Shown here piece by piece: positions 35,791-43,684 of a stretch of DNA of 64,000 nucleotides (positions within the stretch are counted from its first letter, which is position 1; each line of letters begins with the position of its first letter). The DNA is from Metabacillus schmidteae (GTDB lineage Bacteria; Bacillota; Bacilli; Bacillales; Bacillaceae). Location: positions 1,554,001-1,618,000 of the forward strand of contig NZ_CAESCH010000001.1 in the NCBI RefSeq assembly GCF_903166545.1. Reading direction: 5' to 3'. Made by a program: the position numbers and the translations under genes. Below the pieces are notes generated by a model, which saw only the letters and a list, made by a program, of their open reading frames with translations, searched no databases and was not told where the DNA came from.

Positions 35791-35818
35791 AGAGAGGCTG
35801 CTAACAGGCAGTCTCTTT
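35791..35818 (+). terminator. Terminator after the YmgE-like gene
   Basis: AGAGGCTGC pairs with GCAGTCTCT (one wobble), followed by a short T-containing tract. Confidence 0.6.
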
Positions 35819-35879
35819 GCATAAAAAAGAAATTTAATTTCAATTTGTATAAGTAAATAAATAATAGAAGGTGATGAAA

Positions 35880-36614
35880 TTGAAAACAAAAAAGAGTTTA
35901 TTGTTAACGAAAGAAGACATGACAAATGAACAAATCGTTCCTAAATGGGTTATTGACGAATACCAGACATTTCATGAAACCGTTACAGAGCCTACATTTC
36001 CTTGTTATTTTGGAATGAGTGCAGAGAATAAAGGAGAACTTCGTTATTCTTACATTACACATGATAATTGGTCACAATTACCTGATACAATTAATAGTTT
36101 TATAGAGTTATTTAATGCACCTAAGCTTATTCGTCATGGATTGTTTCTTTTTGTAGAGCCTGAGCAGACTGAGAAATCTATTTCATATTATCGGAACTAT
36201 TTTTGGGAAATCCTGCAGTATTTACATAAACATGATGAAAGAGAGTGGCCGGAGGATATTCCGTATGATCCGGACCATCATCTATGGGCGTTTTCATTTG
36301 CAAATGAACCATTTTTTGTTTTCGGAAATGCACCTGCGTACAAACAACGAAAGACAAGAAATTTAGGGAACAGCCTCATTTTAGGTTTTCAACCAAGACG
36401 TATTTTTGAAGGGCTGGAGGGAACTTCGAAAGGTGGCGCAATGTCCAGGGAGAAAGTGAGAGAGCGTGTGGAAAAGTGGGATCAGCTGCCAAAGCATCCT
36501 AATATAAGCCATTATGGTGATCCAGATCATCGAGAATGGAAACAGTACTTTATTGGAGATGATGCTAAGCCTATTGAAGGAAAATGTCCATTTCATGCAA
36601 TGACAAACAAGTAA
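35880..36614 (+). CDS. YqcI/YcgG (GntA-like) family protein
   Basis: This protein of about 244 residues belongs to the YqcI/YcgG family. It shows FPCYFGMSAENKGELRYSYI near residue 40, WAFSFANEPFFVFGNAPAY near 140, and the C-terminal KCPFHA. One characterised relative, GntA, is a heme-dependent N-hydroxylase in guanitoxin synthesis; no other toxin gene is nearby. The start chosen is TTG 35880, eight bases after AAGG; ATG 35874 is too close. It could be a heme-binding stress enzyme. Confidence 0.75.
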   Translation: MKTKKSLLLTKEDMTNEQIVPKWVIDEYQTFHETVTEPTFPCYFGMSAENKGELRYSYITHDNWSQLPDTINSFIELFNAPKLIRHGLFLFVEPEQTEKSISYYRNYFWEILQYLHKHDEREWPEDIPYDPDHHLWAFSFANEPFFVFGNAPAYKQRKTRNLGNSLILGFQPRRIFEGLEGTSKGGAMSREKVRERVEKWDQLPKHPNISHYGDPDHREWKQYFIGDDAKPIEGKCPFHAMTNK

Positions 36615-36658
36615 CGAGCTGACTCCTTACTTGTTATGATTAAATAAAGTTATATATA

Positions 36659-36690
36659 TAAATGCAGTGGAACCTCCACTGCATTTTTAA
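36659..36690. terminator. Bidirectional terminator
   Basis: AAATGCAGTGGA pairs with TCCACTGCATTT around a short loop, followed by Ts. It lies between the convergent YqcI-like gene and the minus-strand hydrophilic protein gene. Confidence 0.85.
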
Positions 36691-36716
36691 CGTCTGAAGG
36701 ATGTGCATAGAAAAAT

Positions 36717-36923
36717 TTAGGGCTTGTATTTTTTTTCACTAGAAGATTGATCTTTTGTGTCGTGTTTGTCTTTTTCTTCTCTTTTTTCTTCTTTTATATC
36801 TTCAAGTGGTAAATCATCAATAGGCATTACTAGTTGGTCTACTTCTTTCTGATCTTCCCTATCTTTTTGAAACCGTTCAGGATTATCTTTTTTCTTACTT
36901 TGCACTTTATCTCGATCCATCAA
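36717..36923 (-). CDS. Small highly charged hydrophilic protein
   Basis: This 68-residue protein is about 60 percent charged residues (DRDKVQSKKKD, EEKREEKDKHD) and has no hydrophobic core, so it is probably disordered. I do not recognise a family. AAGGAGG lies eight bases before the ATG, and a very good sigma-B-type promoter precedes it. It is likely another stress protectant-like protein. Confidence 0.7.
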   Translation of the reverse strand: MMDRDKVQSKKKDNPERFQKDREDQKEVDQLVMPIDDLPLEDIKEEKREEKDKHDTKDQSSSEKKYKP

Positions 36924-36963
36924 AATTCCTCCTTATGATAGTAATTGTTCACTTGGATTTTTA

Positions 36964-36989
36964 ATACCCTAACGATTACGCAGGTAAAC
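36964..36989 (-). promoter_or_regulatory. Sigma-B-type promoter of the hydrophilic protein gene
   Basis: On the minus strand GTTTAC (36984-36989) and GGGTAT (36964-36969) are 14 bp apart. Confidence 0.8.
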
Positions 36990-37004
36990 ACAAGAAGGAG
37001 GGGA

Positions 37005-37097
37005 ATGTATAATTTTAGAAATGGGCCAGATCATAAGCTTAGTCCAAGACATTTCTTTATGGAAGCGATTTGCTTTTTCAAAAAAAAGAATACATAA
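37005..37097 (+). CDS. Possible 30-residue peptide upstream of array B
   Basis: A 30-codon frame (MYNFRNGPDH start, ICFFKKKNT end) follows AAGGAGGGG. Its end resembles the CFFE segment encoded in the first unit of array A. The ribosome-binding spacing is short, and there is no other support. It may be a degenerate member of the micro-ORFs seen in the arrays. Confidence 0.25.
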   Translation: MYNFRNGPDHKLSPRHFFMEAICFFKKKNT

Positions 37098-37201
37098 AAA
37101 AATGTGCCTGCCTATACATAACCCGACATGAGTATCCATTTCCAACAACCAGAAAAGGGAAGCGGGGGTTCAAAAGTGAAAATTTGTAAATATTAACTAT
37201 T

Positions 37202-37800
37202 TGCGTATCGTTTATAAGGGGGAAAAGTGAAAAAAGCATACGTAAAGAAGAAATCCGTATGCTTTGAAGAAGTCATTGAGAAAAAAATATTCGTAAAATC
37301 CAAAAAAAAGGTAGAAATGATCTTGAGAGAGAGCAAAAAACTGTTAGTATTATCCATTTTTGTATCGTTTATAAGGGGGAAAAGTGAAAAAAGCATACGT
37401 AAAGAAGAAATCCGTATGCTTTGAAGAAGTCATTGAGAAAAAATCATTCGTAAAATCCAAAAAAAGGTAGAAATGATCTCGAAAGCAACAAAAACTGTTA
37501 ATATTATCCATTTTTGTATCGTTAATAAGGGTGAAAGTGAAAAAAGTTTACGCAAAGAAGAAATACGTATGCTTTGAAGAGTTATCGAGGAAAAAAACAT
37601 TCGCAAAATCCAAGAAAAGGAAGAAAGGATTTAAAAAGTAATGAAAATTGCAATATTGTCCATTTATGTATCGTTTATAAGATGAGAAGTGAAAAAAGAA
37701 TACGCAAAAAAGGAATGTGCATGCTTTTATAAAGCTAGGAAGTAAAAAATCGTACGTAACTTTAGATAAAGGAAATAGAAAAACTTTAACTTAGCCATAT
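37202..37800. repeat. Tandem array B: four diverged ~155-bp units related to array A
   Basis: Units begin at 37202, 37359, 37513 and 37665 (periods 157, 154, 152). The core GTATCGTTTATAAGG, a GTGAAAAAA segment and the pair GCATACG/CGTATGC are shared with array A, but units are more diverged. A more degenerate piece, CCATTTCCAACAACCA, lies just upstream at 37136-37151. Each unit opens a lysine-rich micro-ORF from GTG with a purine-rich tract before it: about 28 codons in unit 2, 34 in unit 3 and 18 in unit 4. Confidence 0.85.
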
Positions 37801-37838
37801 CTAATGATAACAAACAAAGCGGTTAAGCCAATAATGCA

Positions 37839-37880
37839 TCAATAGAACATCTATGAAAAAAGATGTTCTATTGAATTTTT
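37839..37880. terminator. Terminator downstream of array B
   Basis: TCAATAGAACATCT pairs perfectly with AGATGTTCTATTGA around an 8-base loop and is followed by ATTTTT on the plus strand. It could end a transcript of array B, or serve the minus-strand small gene. Confidence 0.8.
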
Positions 37881-37942
37881 AACAGAGCTAAATTCTAAAT
37901 AATTTCTTAATCTATTTTTTCTTTTAGAAAATTATGTTTTAC

Positions 37943-38068
37943 TTATTTTCTATCAGATTTTTTTGTTTCTTTAACATTGAAAACACGGTCAATATCAAAC
38001 GATGGCTTTCCCCGAATCGCATCATTTGATATAAGAGTAACTTTCTCTTTATTCATTTTTTTTGACAT
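37943..38068 (-). CDS. Small basic protein of unknown function
   Basis: This 41-residue frame begins MSKKMNKEKV and ends KKSDRK. AAGGAGG seven bases before the ATG is an excellent binding site, and a hairpin terminator follows. Near the middle it has NDAIRGKPSFDIDRVF. I do not recognise it. Confidence 0.55.
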   Translation of the reverse strand: MSKKMNKEKVTLISNDAIRGKPSFDIDRVFNVKETKKSDRK

Positions 38069-38253
38069 ATGCAATCCTCCTTGATCTATTTTTTATAAGA
38101 TTCCCCTGTTTGGGTTTTAGTATGAGTTTATCTAAACGGGATAAAAGCAGGCGAATATGTTTTCCAGATAAGTTGTACCAAGGAGTATCTGAGGTATTGA
38201 AAGAAATATACTAATTACAAATTATAATCCATATGTAGAAAGGATGATTTGCA

Positions 38254-38628
38254 ATGAAGAATTCATTAAAGGAAAAAGCGGTGTCGTTTTTACAATTAGT
38301 TGCGTCAGGAGAAGTGCGTGAAGCATACCGTAGGTTTAGTGGTCCGAATTTCCGCCATCATAATCCATACTTCCGTGGAGATGCTGAATCTCTTATGCTC
38401 GCAATGGAAGAAAATGCAAGCAAGAATCCTAACAAAATTTTTGAGGTGAAACGTGTCATCGGAGAAGGTGATATTGTTGCGGTTCACTCTCATGTAAAGC
38501 AAAACCAAGATGATCTTGGAGGAGCTGTTGTCCATATCTTCCGTTTCCATAATGACCTTATCGCCGAACTCTGGGATGTGGGCCAGCCTATACCGGAAAA
38601 TTCTCCAAATGAGAATGGTGTTTTCTAA
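38254..38628 (+). CDS. SnoaL/NTF2-like fold protein
   Basis: This 124-residue protein has the SnoaL-like pattern: an N-terminal helix, FSGPNFRHHNPYFRGD with the His/Asn active-site-like cluster near residue 28, VAVHSHVK near 75 and the ending HIFRFHNDLIAELWDVGQP. Relatives are isomerases, cyclases or uncharacterised. GAAAGGATG precedes the ATG. The substrate is unknown. Confidence 0.8.
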   Translation: MKNSLKEKAVSFLQLVASGEVREAYRRFSGPNFRHHNPYFRGDAESLMLAMEENASKNPNKIFEVKRVIGEGDIVAVHSHVKQNQDDLGGAVVHIFRFHNDLIAELWDVGQPIPENSPNENGVF

Positions 38629-38718
38629 GAAAGAGTAATTGTTCTTACTTACGATCTTAGTAAAGACAGAGCTTTATTCATATTATAGAAGAAATTAAAA
38701 GTAAAGAAGGGTATAAAC

Positions 38719-39579
38719 ATGAGTGTTACACTAGCGTTACTTGCAGCTTTTTTCGCTTCACTAACAGGGATACTGGCGAAAATTGGGATGGAGAATGTGA
38801 ATTCAAACTTAGCTACTGCCATTCGTACGGTTATTGTGTTAATAATGGCTTTTTTGATTGTGTTAATTACAGACCAGCTTTATTCAATAACCCTGATTTC
38901 AACAAAAGCATTACTGTTTATCCTATTATCAGGGGTTGCAACGGGTATATCATGGTTGTTTTTCTTTAGAGCACTTGCGATGGGGGATGCTTCCAAGGTA
39001 GTACCGATTGATAAATCAAGTGTGGTATTAACAATTATTTTATCGATTGTAATTTTGGGTGAGAAAGCTGTCCCGCATATTATGGTTGGAGGGGCACTAA
39101 TTGCTGTTGGGACCTTTATCTTGATAGGGAAGAATGAAGAAAAGAAACGATTTACAGGTTCGCAAATTTATATTGTGTATGCCATATTAGGGGCTGTATT
39201 TGCTGCATTAACGGCCATATTGGCGAAAATAGGAATTGAGGATGTTGATTCAAATGTTGCAACCTTTTTAAGAACGATTGTGATTTTACTTTTTTCATGG
39301 ACAATCGTATTTTTTAAAGGTAATCATAAAGAAATGAAAAAAATCTCATCAAAAGGTTATCTTTTTTTAATTCTTTCAGGGGTGGCGACAGGTTTATCAT
39401 GGCTTTGCTATTTTGCTGCATTGGCTATTGGGAAGGTTTCTGTTGTGGCTCCAATTGATAAGTCAAGTGTTGTCATAACAATGATTCTGAGTTTTGTTAT
39501 TTTAAAGGAGAAAATTACTAAAGCAAAGGTTATAGGTGGGATAGTTATCACGATAGGAACCATTTTTTTGATCTTTTAA
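38719..39579 (+). CDS. EamA/DMT-family transporter
   Basis: This 286-residue membrane protein has ten helices in two homologous EamA halves. Both contain near-identical GVATG(I/L)SWL and PIDKSSVV(L/I)T segments (near residues 75 and 219), a clear internal duplication. It probably exports small metabolites. GAAGGG precedes the ATG. A hairpin with AAAAGGCGC arms at 39589-39618 terminates it. Confidence 0.88.
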   Translation: MSVTLALLAAFFASLTGILAKIGMENVNSNLATAIRTVIVLIMAFLIVLITDQLYSITLISTKALLFILLSGVATGISWLFFFRALAMGDASKVVPIDKSSVVLTIILSIVILGEKAVPHIMVGGALIAVGTFILIGKNEEKKRFTGSQIYIVYAILGAVFAALTAILAKIGIEDVDSNVATFLRTIVILLFSWTIVFFKGNHKEMKKISSKGYLFLILSGVATGLSWLCYFAALAIGKVSVVAPIDKSSVVITMILSFVILKEKITKAKVIGGIVITIGTIFLIF

Positions 39580-39588
39580 ATCCTAAAT

Positions 39589-39618
39589 CAAAAAGGCGCA
39601 TATGTTTGCGCCTTTTTA
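39589..39618. terminator. Terminator between convergent eamA and yitT-like genes
   Basis: AAAAAGGCGCA pairs with TGCGCCTTTTT. It can work in both directions. Confidence 0.8.
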
Positions 39619-39633
39619 TTGAGGAAACATAAA

Positions 39634-40506
39634 TTAATGGATATTATGCTTCTTGAAATTACCACCTTTGACTTCAGCTACATCATATACAGTAACAAAG
39701 GCACCTCCATCAATTTCATTAATGATTTCTTTCAGCTTGGTTTCTTCCATACGGTTGATGACACATGTGATTTCTTTGAATTTCTCATTAGAAAAGCCGC
39801 CGTAAGCTTCTTTATATGTCGCACTTCTACCTAAACGATCTCTTATTGTCTCAATCATTATGTCAGGCTGAGTTGTAATAATCTGAAATGTTTTGGAACC
39901 ACTTAAACCTACTTCAACAATATGTATAACTTTTGAAGCGATAAAATAAGCAATAGCAGAAAGTATGGCCCCTTGGAGACCGAATACGGTTGATACAAAA
40001 ATAAAGACAAAAATATTTAAGAATAGAATGAGATCACTTGTACCGAATGGTAATTTCCGGGATAGTAATACGGCAAGCATATCAATTCCATCTAATGCCC
40101 CACCATTACGTAATGCTAACCCCATCCCAAAGCCGAGAATAATTCCTCCGACTACAGTAACTAATAAGGTATCCCCTTCAATAATTGCAGGTATATGGTG
40201 CATGAAAACAGTACTAACAGCAAGAGAAGCTATTCCAAGAATGGATAATATCGTGAAGGTTTTACCAATTTGTTTGTATCCCAGCCAAACAAAAGGGATG
40301 TTTAGGGCTGCGATTAAAACTCCTAACGGTATATCAAATAGTTTTGAGGCAACGATGCTAAGTCCTGTCACTCCTCCATCAGATACATTGTTAGGAATTA
40401 ATACTGTTTCTAATCCATATGCTGCTACAATTCCGCCAATAATGACCATTAATCCTTGTAGAAGCTTTCTTAATTTAATTTGTTTATGTTTTTCATTCAC
40501 ACTCAT
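39634..40506 (-). CDS. YitT-family membrane protein (DUF161-DUF2179)
   Basis: This 290-residue protein has five to six membrane helices (GGIVAAYGLETVLIPNNVSDGG near 25, IPLGVLIAALNIPFVWLG near 65) and a soluble C-terminal DUF2179 domain (ITTQPDIMIETIRDRLGRSATY). Bacillus genomes encode several YitT paralogues of unknown transport role. The start is taken as the second of two adjacent ATGs, six bases after AGAGG. Confidence 0.88.
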   Translation of the reverse strand: MSVNEKHKQIKLRKLLQGLMVIIGGIVAAYGLETVLIPNNVSDGGVTGLSIVASKLFDIPLGVLIAALNIPFVWLGYKQIGKTFTILSILGIASLAVSTVFMHHIPAIIEGDTLLVTVVGGIILGFGMGLALRNGGALDGIDMLAVLLSRKLPFGTSDLILFLNIFVFIFVSTVFGLQGAILSAIAYFIASKVIHIVEVGLSGSKTFQIITTQPDIMIETIRDRLGRSATYKEAYGGFSNEKFKEITCVINRMEETKLKEIINEIDGGAFVTVYDVAEVKGGNFKKHNIH

Positions 40507-40568
40507 CATGTTCCTCTTTTCACATTTTTTCCTACTTAAGTCTACCATAAAATAAAATATTTTATCCA

Positions 40569-40619
40569 ACACAGAGAAGACCCACATACTTTGAATAAGT
40601 ATGTGGGTCTTCTCTGTGT
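40569..40619. terminator. Strong 23-bp-stem terminator
   Basis: ACACAGAGAAGACCCACATA plus CTT pairs perfectly with its complement around TGAAT. It follows the minus-strand thiamine-binding gene. Confidence 0.8.
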
Positions 40620-40629
40620 CTTTATTTAT

Positions 40630-40929
40630 CTATTCTAAATCCTTCTTAACCGTATTCACCTGATGCTTCATATCCATCTGCTTGTCTGTACGATGGTCAA
40701 TGCTGACATTGGTCACAATACGGTCAGGACCGGCTGATAATGCTTCTTCATGCATGTCCTTTGCGATGTCCCACAGTTGATCAATCTCTCCTTCGATGAC
40801 AGTAGAGGTCGGAGTCAACTTATACGTTAAACCTTTATCCTCTATTTTTTTGACAACATTGGAAACCTCTGAACTGAAGCTGGTCGAATCAGTTCCGATG
40901 GGAATGATGCTAATTTCCAACAATGGCAT
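40630..40929 (-). CDS. MTH1187/YqgV-family thiamine-binding protein
   Basis: This 99-residue ferredoxin-like-fold protein shows PLLEISIIPIGTDSTSFSS at the start, the TPTSTVIEGE motif near 40, and SAGPDRIVTNVSIDHRTD. It is the size of B. subtilis YqgV. Family members bind thiamine or HMP. GGAGTGG precedes the ATG. It lies 40 bases downstream of the CBS gene and may share its stress promoter. Confidence 0.85.
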   Translation of the reverse strand: MPLLEISIIPIGTDSTSFSSEVSNVVKKIEDKGLTYKLTPTSTVIEGEIDQLWDIAKDMHEEALSAGPDRIVTNVSIDHRTDKQMDMKHQVNTVKKDLE

Positions 40930-40969
40930 TTATACCACTCCTTTTCTCGATCCTTAGGTTTCATCTATT

Positions 40970-41395
40970 TTATTTATTAGGTTCGGCGGGTACGGAAATA
41001 TCCTCAAGTGCTTTTCCGGCTTTTTTCGTTGAATCATTATGAACAGCTAAGTCACCAAGCGAGACCATTCCTACCAATTTTCTACCTTCAACAATAGGTA
41101 GTCTTCGAATTTGATATTTTGACATAATCTCTGTCGCTTGTTCAACTGTCATATCCGGGGTTCCTTTTATAACATCTTCGGTCATTATCTTTGAAATTGA
41201 TGTTTCACCTGATAGATTGTTTGCTATCCCTTTTATGACCATATCACGATCTGTTACGATCCCTACTAAACTATCATCTTCACAAATAGGAATTGAGCCT
41301 ACTTCAAGCTCTTTCATTTTTAAGGCTACATCACTGCAAGAACTTTTAAGTGTACAACTTTCCACTTCAGTTGTCATAACTTCGGTAATTTGCAT
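40970..41395 (-). CDS. Tandem CBS-domain protein
   Basis: This 141-residue protein consists of two CBS domains (VTDRDMVIKGIA near 47 and IRRLPIVEGRKLVGMVSLGDLA near 96), which bind adenine nucleotides. B. subtilis YhcV is similar in length and arrangement. GGAGGAATAAAC precedes the ATG. A perfect sigma-B-type promoter lies upstream. Confidence 0.9.
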   Translation of the reverse strand: MQITEVMTTEVESCTLKSSCSDVALKMKELEVGSIPICEDDSLVGIVTDRDMVIKGIANNLSGETSISKIMTEDVIKGTPDMTVEQATEIMSKYQIRRLPIVEGRKLVGMVSLGDLAVHNDSTKKAGKALEDISVPAEPNK

Positions 41396-41437
41396 GTTTA
41401 TTCCTCCTTCATGATTTATTGTCCTTCGTTTTCATGG

Positions 41438-41462
41438 ATACCCTTCCTCATTTTTTGTAAAC
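41438..41462 (-). promoter_or_regulatory. Sigma-B-type promoter of the CBS-domain gene
   Basis: On the minus strand GTTTAC (41457-41462) and GGGTAT (41438-41443) are 13 bp apart. Confidence 0.8.
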
Positions 41463-41580
41463 ATAGAGGTGAGGTAGTTTACTAAATTTAATTAATCATC
41501 TTTATAATAATTGTTTAATCTCTAACCCTATTAACATTTTTTGAAACCTAAATTCTAGTTATTTTTTTGAAATATTTGCC

Positions 41581-41606
41581 GTTTAACCATCCTGTTCATT
41601 GGGAAA
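41581..41606 (+). promoter_or_regulatory. Sigma-B-type promoter of the channel-like gene
   Basis: A perfect GTTTAA and GGGAAA are 14 bp apart, about 50 bases before the start codon. Confidence 0.75.
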
Positions 41607-41658
41607 GTAAACTATGAGCAATCACAACACTTAATCGAATTTTAAAAGGAGGAAGAAA

Positions 41659-43320
41659 ATGATAGATTACAACGGAGTAACAGATTCTTGGATGGCGTAT
41701 TTAGGTAGATTACCAGATTTAGTTCTTGCACTTCTCGTCCTTTTAATAGGGTGGATTGTTGCAGCACTTGTTGCAAAGGCTGTAAAAGCTGCCTTGCATC
41801 GTACAGATTTTGATAACAAAATGGCGCGATGGATGAGACCTGATTCTGATAGAGAACGGAGTACATCAAAGCCTGTCAATTATTCTTCTGAAAAAATTAT
41901 TAGTAAGATTGTATTTTGGTTGATCATGGCTGTAGCTTTTGTTTTATTTTTAAATATGTTGAGCCTGCCATATGTGGCACAGCCGATTTCCGAAGCACTA
42001 GGTGTTATCGTAGCTGCGATACCAAACCTATTAAAAGCGGCTCTTATCGCAGTTGTTGCCTGGTTGATTGCATCAGGTTTGTCGATGCTGATTAAAAAGG
42101 CAGGAGGAAGTCAGCGTATTCAAGGATTTTTATCGCGATGGAAGCTGACAAATGACACGATTCAAGGTAATCAAGCGGTCATTTCTGTTTCTAAGGCAGT
42201 CTTTTATTTAACACTGTTGCTGTTTTTGCCAGCTGTTCTCTCAGCACTCGGAATTGAGGCCATTTCAGAGCCTCTTGAAGGAATGTTAAATGGATTCTTT
42301 GCCTTTATTCCTAAGCTAATTGGTGCAGCGATTATCCTCTTTATTGGATGGTTAGTAGCGAAGATCGTAAAAGAAATTCTTGTGAAGTTCTTGAGCAGTA
42401 TAGGAACAGATCGTCTTGCAGCTAAGCTAGGTGCTGAAAAGGCACTTGATAAACATTCCCTTTCTCAGCTGATTGGGACTATCGTGTATGTTTTCATTTT
42501 AATCCCGGTTGTCATCTCGGCTCTTGAAACATTAGATATTGATGGCATTTCTGAACCGGCGGTAGGAATGCTTGGTCAAATCATGGACATGATTCCAAAT
42601 ATCATTGTAGCGATTCTACTTGTGGCAGCAGGTTTATGGGTCGGTAAATGGGTTAAAACAGCCGTTACTTCTTTATTAGAACGAGTTGGATTTAACAGCA
42701 TTTTATCTAAAATAGGACTAGGATCACTGCGAAAGAGCACACAAACGTTAACGATTTCTGAGCTGGTCGGATTAATCGCACAGATTATAGTTGTTCTATT
42801 ATTTACAATCGAAGCGTTACAGCTTGTCAATCTAGATAGCTTAGTTTCTATATTAACCGTTGTATTAGCGTATATCCCAATGGTGCTAACGGCTGTTCTA
42901 ATTCTTGGAATTGGATTTTATGCAGGAGATCTTGTCAAACGTATTGTGAAAAGCATGGTAAGACAAGAAACAGAAGGGAAGCTGCTCGGAAATATTGCTA
43001 AATATACAATTATTACACTAGCCTTCTTCATGGCACTAAATCAATTAGGAGTAGCTAGCACAATTGTCAATGCTGCCTTCATCTTAATCCTGGGAGGTTT
43101 CACCATTGCATTTGGATTGGCTTTTGGATTAGGCGGAAGAGAAGCTGCTGGTCGTACTCTAAATAAATTAAGTAATAAAATGGAGCAGACAACCATTCAA
43201 AGTCCTGATCCAAGCGAATGGAAAAGAAATCCAGAGCAAACGAACATCAAAACAAGTGATACAAATTTATTTCAAAATAGAAACATGACTGATTTTAACA
43301 ATCCGAGAAGAGATAAATAA
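41659..43320 (+). CDS. Mechanosensitive-channel-like repeat membrane protein
   Basis: This 553-residue membrane protein has repeated units of two helices joined by the pattern LIGWIVAALVAKAVKAAL. The motif recurs as FIGWLVAKIVKEIL near residue 230, AAGLWVGKWVKTAV near 320 and GIGFYAGDLVKRIV near 417. The last part, GFTIAFGLAFGLGGREAAGR, resembles the pore of MscS-type channels. The polar C-tail is probably cytoplasmic. AAAGGAGG precedes the ATG. A sigma-B-type promoter suggests a role in osmotic stress. Confidence 0.85.
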   Translation: MIDYNGVTDSWMAYLGRLPDLVLALLVLLIGWIVAALVAKAVKAALHRTDFDNKMARWMRPDSDRERSTSKPVNYSSEKIISKIVFWLIMAVAFVLFLNMLSLPYVAQPISEALGVIVAAIPNLLKAALIAVVAWLIASGLSMLIKKAGGSQRIQGFLSRWKLTNDTIQGNQAVISVSKAVFYLTLLLFLPAVLSALGIEAISEPLEGMLNGFFAFIPKLIGAAIILFIGWLVAKIVKEILVKFLSSIGTDRLAAKLGAEKALDKHSLSQLIGTIVYVFILIPVVISALETLDIDGISEPAVGMLGQIMDMIPNIIVAILLVAAGLWVGKWVKTAVTSLLERVGFNSILSKIGLGSLRKSTQTLTISELVGLIAQIIVVLLFTIEALQLVNLDSLVSILTVVLAYIPMVLTAVLILGIGFYAGDLVKRIVKSMVRQETEGKLLGNIAKYTIITLAFFMALNQLGVASTIVNAAFILILGGFTIAFGLAFGLGGREAAGRTLNKLSNKMEQTTIQSPDPSEWKRNPEQTNIKTSDTNLFQNRNMTDFNNPRRDK

Positions 43321-43330
43321 TATCAGTAAA

Positions 43331-43370
43331 TTTGAGGAATAACAGACTGCGTGTGCGGTCTGTTATTCCT
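43331..43370 (+). terminator. Terminator of the channel-like gene
   Basis: GGAATAACAGACTGC pairs with GCGGTCTGTTATTCC (one wobble) around a 4-base loop, followed by TTGTGTT. Confidence 0.8.
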
Positions 43371-43684
43371 TGTGTTATAGCAAAGTTTGATATGATGGCC
43401 AAAAATCATATTAACCAAATACTCAGATCAAAATCAAAAGCCCTCAAATGTCCTCCAAATGAAACATTTAATCAAGGTTAGAAATATTATTAACTTTTAT
43501 TAATATGCATAAAATATGGATGATTTGGTGAATGGGACAAAAAAGGATCTATATTTCAACAGTAGTGATGAATGATCATACAATAAAATGGATATACATA
43601 CATATACTTATCTATAAATATTTGCTATATAACAGAAGCTACGACATAATTAATATATGAATATTTCATATGAGGTGAAAATTT
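43371..43684. other. Gene-free AT-rich leader of the BCCT gene
   Basis: About 310 bases between a terminator and the BCCT start contain no gene. Several TATAAT-like and palindromic ATATATGAATATTTCATAT elements are present, so the promoter is here, but its exact place cannot be chosen. Confidence 0.5.

Noticed and set aside
30001..37800. Arrays as a type III toxin-antitoxin RNA
   Set aside because: Known ToxI-type repeats are about 34-45 bp and lie directly before a ToxN-like gene, which is absent here.
39965..40555. A 196-codon plus-strand frame opposite the YitT gene
   Set aside because: It is the antisense shadow of a well-supported membrane protein gene.
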